Shown here: one piece after another, positions 1-9,313 of the stretch
Layout of the letters: each line of letters begins with the position of its first letter
Position numbering within the stretch: the first letter of the stretch is position 1
Source: Pedobacter sp. Bi126
GTDB taxonomy: Bacteria > Bacteroidota > Bacteroidia > Sphingobacteriales > Sphingobacteriaceae
Assembly: GCF_918698245.1 (NCBI RefSeq)
Contig: NZ_CAKKMS010000004.1
Span: 1 to 64,000, forward strand
DNA: 64,000 bases
Reading direction: 5' to 3'
Program-made: the position numbers and the translations under genes
The notes under the pieces: generated by a model
What the model was told of the DNA's origin: nothing
What the model saw: only the letters and a program-made list of their open reading frames with translations
The model's database searches: none

Positions 1-20
1 CAGCTCAAATAAAAACATTT

Positions 21-127
<107 letters not shown>

Positions 128-137
128 AATCTTAAAA

Positions 138-170
138 GAAACCCTTCAGCAGAAATGTTGAAGGGTTTTC
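138..170 (+). terminator. Intrinsic terminator after 5S copy 1
   Basis: The inverted repeat AACCCTTCA / TTGAAGGGTT has a 9-nt loop and is followed by TTTTCTTCGTT. It sits about 12 bp after the 5S 3' end, as expected for the end of an rRNA operon. Confidence 0.85.
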
Positions 171-307
171 TTCGTTATATACAGGGCTCTGTGTTTTAAG
201 GCCGGTGAAATTGAAATACTGAAAGGCGAAAAGCTGAAAGAGCATAGACCAAAGGCAATGCCGCTTTAGTCTTTAAGCTTTCTTCTTTAGTCTTGAAAAA
301 AATATTC

Positions 308-414
<107 letters not shown>

Positions 415-425
415 GATCTTAAAAG

Positions 426-458
426 AAACCCTTCAGCAGCAATGTTGAAGGGTTTTCT
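426..458 (+). terminator. Intrinsic terminator after 5S copy 2
   Basis: The same hairpin as after copy 1 (AACCCTTCA / TTGAAGGGTT) is followed by TTTTCTTCG. Only the loop differs by one base. Confidence 0.85.
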
Positions 459-778
459 TCGTTTAAAAGCATTTTATAGCCATGCCTATCTTGTTTTCAC
501 CATTAAGGAGTTAAGATGGGTTAAGGCACTGCTCCCGCTGATTATGCTGATCTCCGCTGATTTTTTACACCTTCCGTCCCAGGTTCAATAGCCCTGATGG
601 CAGCGGAAATCCCTTTTGGGCAGCGGTAGATTGTCTATCCCAAGGGTTTCCAAAAAGGATTGCAGCGTACAGCAGGACGGAACCGAACATACATGTTACT
701 GTTACTGCGCTCCTAATAATCAAAAAATTAATCTTTAGATTATGCTTAATAAATAATATTGAATTTTAAATGTGGAGA
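459..778. other. Gene-free gap with an imperfect inverted repeat
   Basis: No credible gene is visible in these 320 bp between the second 5S terminator and the rlmN stop codon. The gap contains an inverted repeat, AATCCCTTTTGG at 608-619 and CCAAAAAGGATT at 650-661, embedded in a segment with two copies of GCAGCGG(A/T) and a related GCAGCG. I recall similar segments between genes in other Bacteroidota, but that was not checked here. Confidence 0.5.
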
Positions 779-1834
779 TTAAGCATTAGCTTCTTCTTTA
801 ACTGCTAACTGACCACAAGCAGCATCAATATCTTTACCACGGCTACGGCGGATGTTGGTGTTGATCCCCTGGCTTTTCAAGTAATTAGAAAAAGCATCGA
901 TCTTATCGCCTTCGGCATTGGTGAAATCAGCGAAAGAAATGGGATTATATTCGATCAGGTTTACCTTGCAAGGAATATGTTTGCAGAATTTAGCTAAATC
1001 CATAGCATCCGAAATTTCATCGTTAAAGTGATTAAAAACAATGTATTCGTAAGTTACCGGATTTTTAGTTTTAGCGAAGTAGTATTTTAACGCATCGGCT
1101 AATGCTTTTAACGAGTTGGCCTCATTGATTGGCATGATCTCGTTACGTTTTTTATCATCAGCGGCGTGAAGTGAAAGTGCGAGATTAAACTTAGCACCGT
1201 CATCGCCCAATTTTTTGATCATTTTAGCAATACCCGCTGTAGAAACCGTAATACGCTTATAACTCATGTTTAAGCCATCTGGTGCAGTGATACGCTCAAT
1301 CGATTTCAATACATTGGCGTAGTTTAACAACGGCTCTCCCATGCCCATATACACGATATTGGTAAGGGGATTGTTGTAATTCTGTTTAGCCTGCTTATCA
1401 ATTAATACAACCTGGTCATAAATCTCATCAGCGTTTAAATTGCGCTTACGGTCCATGTAGCCAGTTGCACAGAACTTACAGGTTAAACTGCAGCCTACCT
1501 GAGAGCTTACGCAAGCGGTCATACGGTCTTCTAAAGGAATTAAAACCCCCTCTACAATATTACCGTCTGCTAACCTGAAAGTGTTTTTAATGGTATGGTC
1601 GTTACTAAACTGAGAATTGTTAACCTGAACAGCATTAATGGCAAAAGTTTCGTCCAATGCTTTACGAAGATCTTTAGAAAGATTGCTCATCTGCTCGAAA
1701 CTTGTAGCCGATTTCTCCCAAAGCCATTGGTAAATCTGTTTAGCCCTAAATGCAGGTTGTTGCATCGCTACAAGATGTTGTTGCAACTGAGGTAGATCCA
1801 ATGCACGGATATCGGTTTTTTTTGCTGTTACCAT
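779..1834 (-). CDS. rlmN: 23S rRNA (adenine2503-C2)-methyltransferase / tRNA A37 methyltransferase RlmN
   Basis: RlmN is a radical-SAM enzyme that methylates C2 of A2503 in 23S rRNA and A37 of some tRNAs. The [4Fe-4S] motif CSLTCKFC is present about residue 115-122, followed by the family's ATGYMDRKRNL stretch. The second catalytic cysteine is in DAACGQL near the C-terminus. Length (351 aa) is normal. I chose the ATG at 1834 rather than the in-frame TTG at 1843, because that TTG lies inside the -7 promoter box (TACCTTTG). The gene is followed by 5S rRNA on the other side and has rluF, another rRNA-modifying enzyme, directly upstream. Confidence 0.96.
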   Translation of the reverse strand: MVTAKKTDIRALDLPQLQQHLVAMQQPAFRAKQIYQWLWEKSATSFEQMSNLSKDLRKALDETFAINAVQVNNSQFSNDHTIKNTFRLADGNIVEGVLIPLEDRMTACVSSQVGCSLTCKFCATGYMDRKRNLNADEIYDQVVLIDKQAKQNYNNPLTNIVYMGMGEPLLNYANVLKSIERITAPDGLNMSYKRITVSTAGIAKMIKKLGDDGAKFNLALSLHAADDKKRNEIMPINEANSLKALADALKYYFAKTKNPVTYEYIVFNHFNDEISDAMDLAKFCKHIPCKVNLIEYNPISFADFTNAEGDKIDAFSNYLKSQGINTNIRRSRGKDIDAACGQLAVKEEANA

Positions 1835-1840
1835 TTGTTG

Positions 1841-1848
1841 CAAAGGTA
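1841..1848 (-). promoter_or_regulatory. Bacteroidota-type -7 box for rlmN
   Basis: On the minus strand this reads TACCTTTG, a perfect match to TAnnTTTG. Only six bases separate it from the chosen ATG, so the transcript would start at or next to the start codon. The -33 element is weak (TTTC about 20 bases further upstream). Confidence 0.5.
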
Positions 1849-1924
1849 CTTAAAAAAGGTGTAAGGCAGAAAGACAGAAGCTTGAGGGTGCCTACAAGAT
1901 GCCAAATTTTACAATTAATTAGCT

Positions 1925-2896
1925 TTATCTTCCTCTGCCTCTTGAGTTTGACTTGCTGATAGCTTTACCTTTGGCAGGTCTGGAATTTCTGTTTCCCGCA
2001 TTGCTTTTACCTGTTGGTTTTGCCACTGAATGACCTGCGCCCTTTTTTCCTGTTGATTTTGGGCCAGACGGCTTTGGTTTAAATGCCTTTTTTTGCTGTT
2101 CTTCTTTAAGTTCAGGGATTTCTTCCCACGTATTTGTTTTTTTCTTAGCGGTTTTAGGTTTTATTTTGGCCTCTGATGATGAATTTTCAACACTTTTGGT
2201 GATGCTTTTCATCTCATCCTCGGTAAGTTCTCTAAATTCTCCTGTAGGAATACCTTTTAGATTGATATTCATAATGCGGGTACGCTCGAGCTTGGTAACC
2301 TCATAACCAAAATGCTCGCACATTCTACGGATCTGCCTGTTTAAGCCCTGAATTAAGATAATATTAAAAACAAATGTGCTGATCTGCCTTACCTTGCATT
2401 TACGCGTATTCACCCCTAAAATTGGAACACCATTGCTCATCTCGAAAATAAAATCTTCCGTAATCGGTTTGTTTACCGTTACCACATATTCCTTTTCGTG
2501 TTTATTACCCGCCCTTAAAATTTTGTTAACGATATCGCCGTTATTGGTCAGGAAGATTAAACCTGAAGAATCTTTATCCAATCGGCCAATTGGAAATATT
2601 CTTTCGCTATGGTTAACATAATCTACAATATTATCGCGTACGCTGCCTTCTGTGGTACTGGTAATGCCGACAGGTTTATTAAAAGCCAAAAGGATGAAAT
2701 TACTTTCTTCTTTAGGTTCGATATTATGGCCATTTACCATCACTTTATCGCCTGCAAAAACCTGATCGCCTATTTTAGCCCTTTTTCCGTTGATGAAAAC
2801 TGTGCCTTTTTCAATATAACGGTCTGCTTCACGGCGTGAACATAATCCACTTTCACTGATGAATTTATTTAAACGGGTTGCAGAGTTATTGTTCAT
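1925..2896 (-). CDS. rluF: 23S rRNA pseudouridine synthase, RluF type
   Basis: This is an RsuA/RluB/E/F-family pseudouridine synthase. It has an N-terminal S4 RNA-binding domain ([18 protein letters not shown], residues 8-25) and a catalytic domain with [10 protein letters not shown], the nucleophile being D107. The motif [17 protein letters not shown] and the [13 protein letters not shown] and GIPTGE(F/W)R stretches match RluF, which modifies U2604 of 23S rRNA in E. coli, better than RluB or RluE. A basic, low-complexity tail (about residues 235-323, rich in K, P, S and G) follows. The tail begins with [12 protein letters not shown], which resembles the E. coli RluF tail as I recall it. The start codon has a near-consensus box TAAAATTG four bases upstream. 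Confidence 0.9.
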   Translation of the reverse strand: MNNNSATRLNKFISESGLCSRREADRYIEKGTVFINGKRAKIGDQVFAGDKVMVNGHNIEPKEESNFILLAFNKPVGITSTTEGSVRDNIVDYVNHSERIFPIGRLDKDSSGLIFLTNNGDIVNKILRAGNKHEKEYVVTVNKPITEDFIFEMSNGVPILGVNTRKCKVRQISTFVFNIILIQGLNRQIRRMCEHFGYEVTKLERTRIMNINLKGIPTGEFRELTEDEMKSITKSVENSSSEAKIKPKTAKKKTNTWEEIPELKEEQQKKAFKPKPSGPKSTGKKGAGHSVAKPTGKSNAGNRNSRPAKGKAISKSNSRGRGR

Positions 2897-2923
2897 ACTG
2901 CAATTTTACGGAAATAAATCGTG

Positions 2924-3445
2924 TTATCCATTCTCCATACTGGCAACAAATGAATTGATGGTGCTTTTGAACGCGGTTAAAGTTTCCTCATCGGTAATTG
3001 CTGCCTCGTTATTGATCTTCGCTTTTGCAAATGAGATAAGCTGAGGCGATACCCTTGCTTCAATTACCGTTAAAATATCAATGATGGATTGATAAGCTTT
3101 TTCGCCTTGGGTTGAAGCAACAAGTGCTAAAACGGGTTTCCCTGAAAATGATGCTGAACTTACGGTCCAGTCGAGGAGGTTTTTTAACGAACCTGGTAAA
3201 CCCATTGCGTATTCTGGTGTTGAGATGATGATTCCATCTGCCTTTTTGATGGTTGAGCGAAGTTCTTCGACGGGCTGTGGTGGATATTCCTGGTCTAAAT
3301 CAGGATTGAAATGTGGGATATCTGCAATGGATGGAAAGTTTGTTACCTCGAAGTTTCCACCCAAAAACCTGGAGATGGCAGTTATGTAAAGTGCATTGGT
3401 TGATACTGCTTTCGTACTGCCAGAGATTGCCAATATTTTTTTCAT
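2924..3445 (-). CDS. NAD(P)H-dependent FMN reductase family protein
   Basis: This is a flavodoxin-fold reductase of the FMN_red family (173 aa from the preferred ATG, encoding MKKILAISGSTK). The phosphate-binding loop GSTKAVSTNA and the family motif STPEYAMGLPGSLKNLLDW are both present. Such proteins reduce FMN, quinones or azo compounds with NAD(P)H; the physiological substrate cannot be told from the sequence. The upstream in-frame start at 3460 (MLLLA) is less likely, because homologues begin at the beta strand KKILAISGS. It lies 27 bp upstream of rluF on the same strand and may be cotranscribed. Confidence 0.88.
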   Translation of the reverse strand: MKKILAISGSTKAVSTNALYITAISRFLGGNFEVTNFPSIADIPHFNPDLDQEYPPQPVEELRSTIKKADGIIISTPEYAMGLPGSLKNLLDWTVSSASFSGKPVLALVASTQGEKAYQSIIDILTVIEARVSPQLISFAKAKINNEAAITDEETLTAFKSTINSFVASMENG

Positions 3446-3566
3446 TGCTAAAAGTAGCAAAGCGTAAATGGAATATCAAGGTAGTCTGGTAATCGTGTTG
3501 TCATTTCAAAACGGGCCATCGAAACGCATCAGGTTTCAATAGCCCATTCGAAAAAATTATTAAGAA

Positions 3567-4127
3567 CTAAAAGTTTTGATCGTCCGCACTTGGACCATAA
3601 CTTCCTGGGATTGGGATATCCAACAGTCTTAAGTAAACGCCTAACTGTGCCCTGTGGTGGGTGGTTTGGCTAAGTGAATGGCGGATGGTTTCATATTTAG
3701 AATAATCTGCCAAGACCTGTTTGCCCATGCTCAATACCCAACGGCCATTTAGATCTTCTTCTGTAGCTTTTTCCAATTCTGCTTTTCCCAGTGCATAATT
3801 CTCCTCTAGGATTTTAACCAGGTCACCGGAGCTTTCTACAGGTTTTTCTACATATGGTGCTGTTTCAAAATCCAGTCCATCCGTAGTTAAAGCCAGTGAA
3901 ACCCAACTCGGCAGATCAGCAATATGAACTGCAAGCGATTTCATTTTCATGCTTTTTTCGTGTGGTGCCCAGTCAAATTTATCTACAGGTACAATGGCCA
4001 GGAATTTTTTTGTTGTATTAAATTCAGCTTCTAACTCTTTCAATAATAATTTAATGATTTCCATATTTTTCTGTTTTGTTTTTTCTGCGGTATTTAAATC
4101 CATTAGTAGTAAATCGGCTATACTCAT
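3567..4127 (-). CDS. DinB-family putative metal-dependent protein
   Basis: This is a four-helix-bundle protein of the DinB/YfiT superfamily. The three expected metal-ligand histidines are visible in VHIADLPSW, in IRHSLSQTTHHRAQ and next to it, and the C-terminal HHRAQLGVYLRLLDIP is typical. Many members are thiol-dependent S-transferases, but the substrate here is unknown. The first 21 residues look unlike the family, and MEIIKLLLKEL (start at 4064) is an equally good start. The WYL regulator gene lies 72 bp upstream on the same strand; DinB and YafY-type regulators are often neighbours. Confidence 0.82.
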   Translation of the reverse strand: MSIADLLLMDLNTAEKTKQKNMEIIKLLLKELEAEFNTTKKFLAIVPVDKFDWAPHEKSMKMKSLAVHIADLPSWVSLALTTDGLDFETAPYVEKPVESSGDLVKILEENYALGKAELEKATEEDLNGRWVLSMGKQVLADYSKYETIRHSLSQTTHHRAQLGVYLRLLDIPIPGSYGPSADDQNF

Positions 4128-4199
4128 GATTTTGGTGTTTAGTTATACAAAGAAAACACAGCCCACTGACAACCCTATGGCAGTGTGAAAAATATTTTT

Positions 4200-4889
4200 T
4201 TAATAATTTACAGGAAGCAGGTGCATGTATTCACTTAGCGGCATGTGCTGCATTTTTTTGAAAGGAATACCTAGATTTTTAAGGCAGATAATCCGGGTGA
4301 GGTTAAAATCACGGTATTCATTCCGGTAATGGCACCAGGCAATTAAATGCCAGCTAAAAGCATAGAAAATCAATCCAATTGGCTCTACTTCTCTTTTGCT
4401 CACTTCCTCCTTATTGTTTTTATAATCGAGTTCGATCATGTGTTTTTCGGTAATGGCGTGTTGAATAAGTGATAGGTATTCGAAGTTAAAATTTAACCTT
4501 TCCGGAATCTGAAGTTTAATATGTTGGTTTAAGGTTTCGAGCTTTTCTTTTTGTCCCGATTTTAATACCGCCTTTACTTTTGTCAGTGCTGTAGAGTAAT
4601 GGGTGCGGATGGAATTATCAGCAAATCCGTTCACCAAACTTTCAACCAATAGCAATGCATTGGCTTCATCCATATTAAAAGAAACTGGGGGCAGGAAATA
4701 ACCCTGAACCAGATAATAACCTTTATGCTGCTCAAAACTTACCGGTATTCCTTGCTCGCCTAGCGCTTTAATATCGCGATAAACCGTGCGTATGCTCATA
4801 TCAAACCTTTCCGCAATTTTTTCTGCGGTAATGTATTTTCTGGATTGAAGCAGGGTTAAGATTCCGAAAAGTCGGTCGATACGGTTCAT
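4200..4889 (-). CDS. YafY-family HTH/WYL-domain transcriptional regulator
   Basis: The protein has an N-terminal winged HTH (RIDRLFGILTLLQSRKYI, then AERFDMSIRTVYRDI at about residues 27-41), followed by a C-terminal WYL domain. IGLIFYAFSWHLIAWCHYR corresponds to the WYL core and DFNLTRI to its second conserved segment. Length (229 aa) is normal for the YafY/DeoR-like group. Such proteins sense ligands through the WYL domain. It probably controls the DinB-family gene downstream, and perhaps itself. The sensor kinase gene diverges from it, with 140 bp between the two starts. Confidence 0.88.
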   Translation of the reverse strand: MNRIDRLFGILTLLQSRKYITAEKIAERFDMSIRTVYRDIKALGEQGIPVSFEQHKGYYLVQGYFLPPVSFNMDEANALLLVESLVNGFADNSIRTHYSTALTKVKAVLKSGQKEKLETLNQHIKLQIPERLNFNFEYLSLIQHAITEKHMIELDYKNNKEEVSKREVEPIGLIFYAFSWHLIAWCHYRNEYRDFNLTRIICLKNLGIPFKKMQHMPLSEYMHLLPVNY

Positions 4890-5029
4890 AGTTTGTTTTT
4901 TTAGGCATTTAAAATTAAAGTTTTTTAATCAATTTTTCTTGTGGTACGTTATTTGTAAAAGATAAATACATATCAATTCTACAAGTTAAGCCGTTATAAT
5001 GATGGTTTATTGTATATAATCTGAATTAA

Positions 5030-7504
5030 ATGGCTGTTATCCAAAAGCGTTTCTTCCGGGCAGTAAAAAGTAAAGTAATTATAGGTTTCCTGTTTGCCTG
5101 TTTTGCATTGTTATTGGCTTGGGGTATCAGTAAATTTGCTTTTACACGGATGCTGGATACTGTTGAAGAAATTTCGGCCCCAAACGACCGCTTAAGGATT
5201 GTAAATGATCTCTCACATAAGATTGCCAGGTTAGATCAGTTACAAAGGGATGAAGCTTTCAATAAACAAGGTACCTATAGTTTTCTTAAAGAGTCGCGTA
5301 AGTTGAGGGCTAGTTTAGATACCTTACGTAAATTGTACAAGGGCGATTCCGCTCAGTTGGCCAGGATAAAGTCGATCAAGAATCTGTTAACCGACCGGGA
5401 TAAACAATTTATCAATTATTTAAAAGTGAGAGAAACATTGGTGAATACCAAATCTTTCTCTAATGAGGTTCAGAAATTAAATGAACTGGTTGCCACACGT
5501 ACCAGGCAAACAGACAGTGCGGTACTGACCACCGAGACAACTACATCAACCACTACGGTTGCACCTGAAGAAGAACAGAAATCGAGGGGTTTTTTGAGTA
5601 AACTGTTTGGCAAGAAGAAATCTGATGTGTATAAAATCATTAATGAGGAATTTAAGGTAAAGCGCGATACGCTGAATGCTAAAGCTGAAGATAGCATTAT
5701 GAAGAGCATGACGGGGGCCTTAAAAAATATCGAACTGGAGCAACGCCAGAAAAGCCAGAAATTTTTAAAACGCGAAGCAGACCTGTCAAATGCCAGTAAT
5801 GCCCTGACTGCCCAGATGCTACAGATTTTAAGAGAAGTGGAGGGGGAGGCAGTGGCCCAGATAGATTTAAACGGCATCCAGGCCAAAGAGGTGGTTAATG
5901 ATGGGATTACGCAGATCACAACCATTATCATTATCTTTTTTCTCTTAACGGTTATTCTGCTGTATTTAATTTTAGCTGACATTACAAAAAGCAACAGGTA
6001 CAGAAGGGCATTGGAGCTTGCTAAAGATGAAGCAGAATACCATGGTAAGGCTAAGCAACGGTTTCTATCGAACATGAGCCATGAGATCAGAACGCCACTG
6101 CAGTCTATTTTAGGCTATGCCGAACTGATTACCCAGCAGGATGTACCGAATAAGAAAGATGTGGATGCCATTTATCAATCTTCCATTCATTTACTTCAGA
6201 TTGTGAACGAGGTATTAGATTATAACCGGATTATTTCGGGCGAATTTAGTTTTAATAACCAAGTGTTCAACATCAAAAAAGCTTTAGATGAGGTAGTTTC
6301 GGTAATGCGGCCTTTGGCAGAACAGAAATCACTTCAGTTAAATACAGCACTTGATCTTGCCGATCTGGAATTTGTAAAAGGCGATGCTTTTAGGCTAAAG
6401 CAGATTTTATTTAACTTATTGGGGAACGCCGTAAAATTTACGTTGAAAGGTGAAATTAAACTTTCTGTATCGTATAAAAAGCAAGGCGACGATCTGCATT
6501 TCCATTTTACTATAAAAGATACCGGAATCGGTTTTGAAGAAAAAGATATTCCCAAAATCTTTAATGAATTTGAGCAGATAGAATCTCCTGAAAAATATAT
6601 TATCAACCAGGCTGGTACGGGGTTGGGACTGCCTATTGTTAAATCTTTGATCGAAACACAAGGAGGAAGAATTTATGTGAAAAGTAAACCGGGCATTGGT
6701 ACCACATTTAATATTTACATGAAATATGAAAATACTACCGAGCGTGTAAACGATACTTTAGATTTAGAACATTATGCGATTGTAAATCCAGGCACGGTTT
6801 GGGTAATTGATGATGATAAACTCATTTTAGATTTATGCGGAATGATTTTTCAGAAAAATAAAATCCCGTTTAGAAGCTTTACCCAGGTAGCCGACATCCT
6901 GCACGCAGCACCTGAGCCGGATTTAAAATATGTGCTTGTTGATATGCGCATGCCCGAAATGACAGGATTCGAACTTTGTCATTTATTAAAAAAGAAACTC
7001 CCGGCGCACATTAAATTTTACGCCATTACTGCACAGGTTTTACCGGAAGAACGTGAAATGGTTTTGAGCGAGGGCTTTGATGGACTGATCATGAAACCTT
7101 TTAGGGCCGTTGATATCCTATCTATATTTGATAGAACCGAAATTTTAACCCAGCAGCCTGAATTCGATTTTTCTTCCATTGAGAAAATGACCTTTGGCGA
7201 CCAGCAAATGCTGGAGAAAATATTGAACCGTTTTAAACAGGATTCTATAGATGATGCTGCAGCGTTGAAAAAACATTTGATCGATAATGACTTAGATCAG
7301 GCCAGGTTACTGGTTCACCGCCTTGCAGGACGAACGGCGCAGATGGGTTCGAAGACTTTGGCAAACGCATTCCGCACCCTGGAATTAGAAATTGCCGAAA
7401 AAGGCTTAACCACCAATATTAAATCTGAAGTTTTATTACAGATCAGAAAACTGGATAGCTTGATTGCCTTTATGGAGGAAATCGACTACGCCAATGCCGG
7501 ATAA
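5030..7504 (+). CDS. Hybrid sensor histidine kinase with receiver and HPt domains
   Basis: This is a membrane-bound hybrid kinase of 824 aa. A first membrane helix (about 15-35) is followed by a long, helical, coiled-coil-like sensor region (about 40-290) containing a Thr-rich patch near residue 165-177. A second membrane helix (about 297-316) follows. HisKA carries the phospho-acceptor H351 in SNMSHEIRTPLQ. HATPase_c shows the N box (ILFNLLGNAVKFT) and G boxes (DTGIGF, GTGLGLPIV). A receiver domain has D638 in VDMRMPEMTG. A C-terminal HPt domain has H763 in VHRLAGRTAQMGS. The full relay His-Asp-His is therefore intact. Its stop codon abuts the stop of the convergent NtrC-type regulator, its likely partner. 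The signal is not known. Confidence 0.93.
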   Translation: MAVIQKRFFRAVKSKVIIGFLFACFALLLAWGISKFAFTRMLDTVEEISAPNDRLRIVNDLSHKIARLDQLQRDEAFNKQGTYSFLKESRKLRASLDTLRKLYKGDSAQLARIKSIKNLLTDRDKQFINYLKVRETLVNTKSFSNEVQKLNELVATRTRQTDSAVLTTETTTSTTTVAPEEEQKSRGFLSKLFGKKKSDVYKIINEEFKVKRDTLNAKAEDSIMKSMTGALKNIELEQRQKSQKFLKREADLSNASNALTAQMLQILREVEGEAVAQIDLNGIQAKEVVNDGITQITTIIIIFFLLTVILLYLILADITKSNRYRRALELAKDEAEYHGKAKQRFLSNMSHEIRTPLQSILGYAELITQQDVPNKKDVDAIYQSSIHLLQIVNEVLDYNRIISGEFSFNNQVFNIKKALDEVVSVMRPLAEQKSLQLNTALDLADLEFVKGDAFRLKQILFNLLGNAVKFTLKGEIKLSVSYKKQGDDLHFHFTIKDTGIGFEEKDIPKIFNEFEQIESPEKYIINQAGTGLGLPIVKSLIETQGGRIYVKSKPGIGTTFNIYMKYENTTERVNDTLDLEHYAIVNPGTVWVIDDDKLILDLCGMIFQKNKIPFRSFTQVADILHAAPEPDLKYVLVDMRMPEMTGFELCHLLKKKLPAHIKFYAITAQVLPEEREMVLSEGFDGLIMKPFRAVDILSIFDRTEILTQQPEFDFSSIEKMTFGDQQMLEKILNRFKQDSIDDAAALKKHLIDNDLDQARLLVHRLAGRTAQMGSKTLANAFRTLELEIAEKGLTTNIKSEVLLQIRKLDSLIAFMEEIDYANAG

Positions 7505-8836
7505 TTATTCTATGCCGTAACGCTCCATCTTGGCGTAAAGGGTTTTACGGTCGATGTTTAAAATCTTCGCGGCTTTTGATTTGTTATGTCTCACTTTGAT
7601 CAGCGTTTCAGTAATCAATGCTTTTTCATTCTGTTCGTTTACCGCTTTAAGGTCGGATGAATTACCTGGAGCTGACTGTTGACGGATAGAAATCATCATT
7701 TCATCAGGTAATGCACCAATCTGGGCAACATCGCCCGGGCTTAATAAAACCATACGTTTAATCACATTGCTAAGCTCGCGCAAATTTCCAGGCCAATCGT
7801 AACTAAGCAAAAGTGTTTTTGCCTCATTAGAAACACTTTTCACATTCCGTTCTAAATCGCGGTTTGATAGCTGTATAAAGTGGTTGATAAACAGTTCTAA
7901 ATCTCCACCTCTATCTCTCAATGGCGGAAGCTGGATTTTGAACTCATTTAAACGATGATATAAATCTTCTCTAAACTCACCCTGTTGCATACTATTAGAC
8001 AGATCATCATTGGTAGCCGTAATGATGCGAACATTAACAGGGATTTGTTTGGTACTGCCCAAAGGCTGGATTACCCTTTCTTGCAAGGCCCTAAGTAATT
8101 TAATCTGCACTTCGTAACTTAGGTTACCCACTTCATCTAAAAATAGTGTTCCGCCATTTGCAGCCTCAAACTGACCTTTTTTATCATTTAAAGCGCCTGT
8201 AAAAGCACCTTTTACGTGTCCGAATAATTCGCTGGCCGCTAAGTCTTTTGATAGTGCACCACAATCTATTGCTACGAAAGGTTTATCGGCACGCTTGCTC
8301 TGCTGGTGCAGGGTTCTGGCGGCAAATTCTTTTCCTGTACCGCTCTCGCCCTGTATAATTACCGACATATCAGTTGGGGCTACCAAGCTGATGTGCTCAT
8401 ACAGTTTATCTGCAACGGCACTTTTCCCTTTTATAAAATCACTGTTTGTTTCTTTTGGTTCAACACTTTTTAAATCCTTTTTAGCTAAAGAATTTTTGAT
8501 CACCATTAGTAATTCATCTGGATTAACCGGCTTGGTAATATAATCAAAAGCACCCAATTGGATAGATCTGACTGCGGTCCGAACATCATTAAAACTGGTC
8601 ATGATGATTGCAGGTATGGATAGACCCAGATCACGGATGTGGCTAAGCACTTCAAGACCTGTCCCATCCGGAAGACGGTAATCGATTAAAAGTAAGTCGA
8701 ATTCATTGTTTTCAACTTGCTTAAATGATTGCTTTACTTGGGTTACAAGGGTAATCTCATGACCGTTTTTTGTTAAAAAACCTTCAAGTAATTGAGCAAA
8801 TGTAGTATCGTCTTCTAAGATCAGGATTCTCGCCAT
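7505..8836 (-). CDS. Sigma-54-dependent NtrC-family response regulator
   Basis: The receiver domain (1-120) has phospho-acceptor D52 in LIDYRLPDGTG and an acidic pocket EDD. The AAA+ domain has Walker A GESGTGKE (163-170), the sigma-54 contact loop GAFTGA (210-215) and Walker B GGTLFLDEVGN. A C-terminal FIS-type HTH ends in KSKAAKILNIDRKTLYAKM. It should activate RpoN promoters after phosphorylation, most likely from the convergent hybrid kinase. I chose ATG 8836 (MARILILEDD); the upstream in-frame ATG at 8863 falls in the loop of a terminator hairpin and would add nine residues not seen in the family. No target promoter is obvious in the window. Confidence 0.93.
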   Translation of the reverse strand: MARILILEDDTTFAQLLEGFLTKNGHEITLVTQVKQSFKQVENNEFDLLLIDYRLPDGTGLEVLSHIRDLGLSIPAIIMTSFNDVRTAVRSIQLGAFDYITKPVNPDELLMVIKNSLAKKDLKSVEPKETNSDFIKGKSAVADKLYEHISLVAPTDMSVIIQGESGTGKEFAARTLHQQSKRADKPFVAIDCGALSKDLAASELFGHVKGAFTGALNDKKGQFEAANGGTLFLDEVGNLSYEVQIKLLRALQERVIQPLGSTKQIPVNVRIITATNDDLSNSMQQGEFREDLYHRLNEFKIQLPPLRDRGGDLELFINHFIQLSNRDLERNVKSVSNEAKTLLLSYDWPGNLRELSNVIKRMVLLSPGDVAQIGALPDEMMISIRQQSAPGNSSDLKAVNEQNEKALITETLIKVRHNKSKAAKILNIDRKTLYAKMERYGIE

Positions 8837-8842
8837 GTAACA

Positions 8843-8874
8843 AAAATAAGAAAAGCCGGACATAATCCGGCTTT
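8843..8874 (-). terminator. Intrinsic terminator of the small secreted protein genes
   Basis: On the minus strand, AAAGCCGGA and TCCGGCTTT form a perfect 9-bp stem with a 5-nt loop, followed by TCTTATTTTT. It ends transcription coming from the three paralogues, just before the response regulator start. Confidence 0.85.
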
Positions 8875-8906
8875 CTTATAATAGGTAGATGTAATTATTT
8901 GGGTTT

Positions 8907-9221
8907 TTATTGTACTGGCTTACCGTCTTTATCAATTTTAACCGAACCAGTTTCTGCTTCTTTTTTAACATTGATTAAGTAGTACTCCTTTGTTCCTTCT
9001 TTAACAGACCAAGCTTCAGTAGCAGTCCATCCTTTATATGCATCAGATTTTAACGCTGTTGTAACTGGAGCAGGAAGTTCTTCCAATTTAACTGGAGTTT
9101 TAACTGCGCTATCTTGAACTGCAACAATTGCAGCATTTTTAATTGTATTTACTTCACTTGCCTGTACTGCTGAGAATCCTGCAAAAGCTAAGAACGCAGC
9201 TGATAAAATTAATTTTTTCAT
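8907..9221 (-). CDS. Small secreted protein, PepSY-like, paralogue 1 of 3
   Basis: A 104-aa protein with a clear Sec signal peptide (MKKLILSAAFLAFAGFSAVQ, cleavage after VQA or nearby). The mature part is a compact alpha/beta domain. LEELPAPVTTAL, then KGWTATEAWSV, then KEYYLINVK and a closing SVKIDKDGKPV resemble the PepSY-like / beta-lactamase-inhibitor-like fold, in which a repeated helix-hairpin motif ends in a DG turn. The assignment is by pattern only. It is one of three tandem copies; the mature sequence differs from copy 2 only by W versus F in TATEA(W/F)S. No function is known. It lies next to a sigma-54 regulator and is closed by a strong terminator. Confidence 0.82.
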   Translation of the reverse strand: MKKLILSAAFLAFAGFSAVQASEVNTIKNAAIVAVQDSAVKTPVKLEELPAPVTTALKSDAYKGWTATEAWSVKEGTKEYYLINVKKEAETGSVKIDKDGKPVQ

Positions 9222-9313
9222 GATATTATTTTTTAGATAGTATTATTTTTTATTTTGCGCAGCCCGAAGGCCACGCTTATATTGATTATGCCTGTGCGGC
9301 GTATTTATTGAGG

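Noticed and set aside
5470..6075. Long antisense frame inside the sensor kinase
   Set aside because: It mirrors the well-supported kinase frame; its Ser/Leu-rich translation is typical of a shadow frame.
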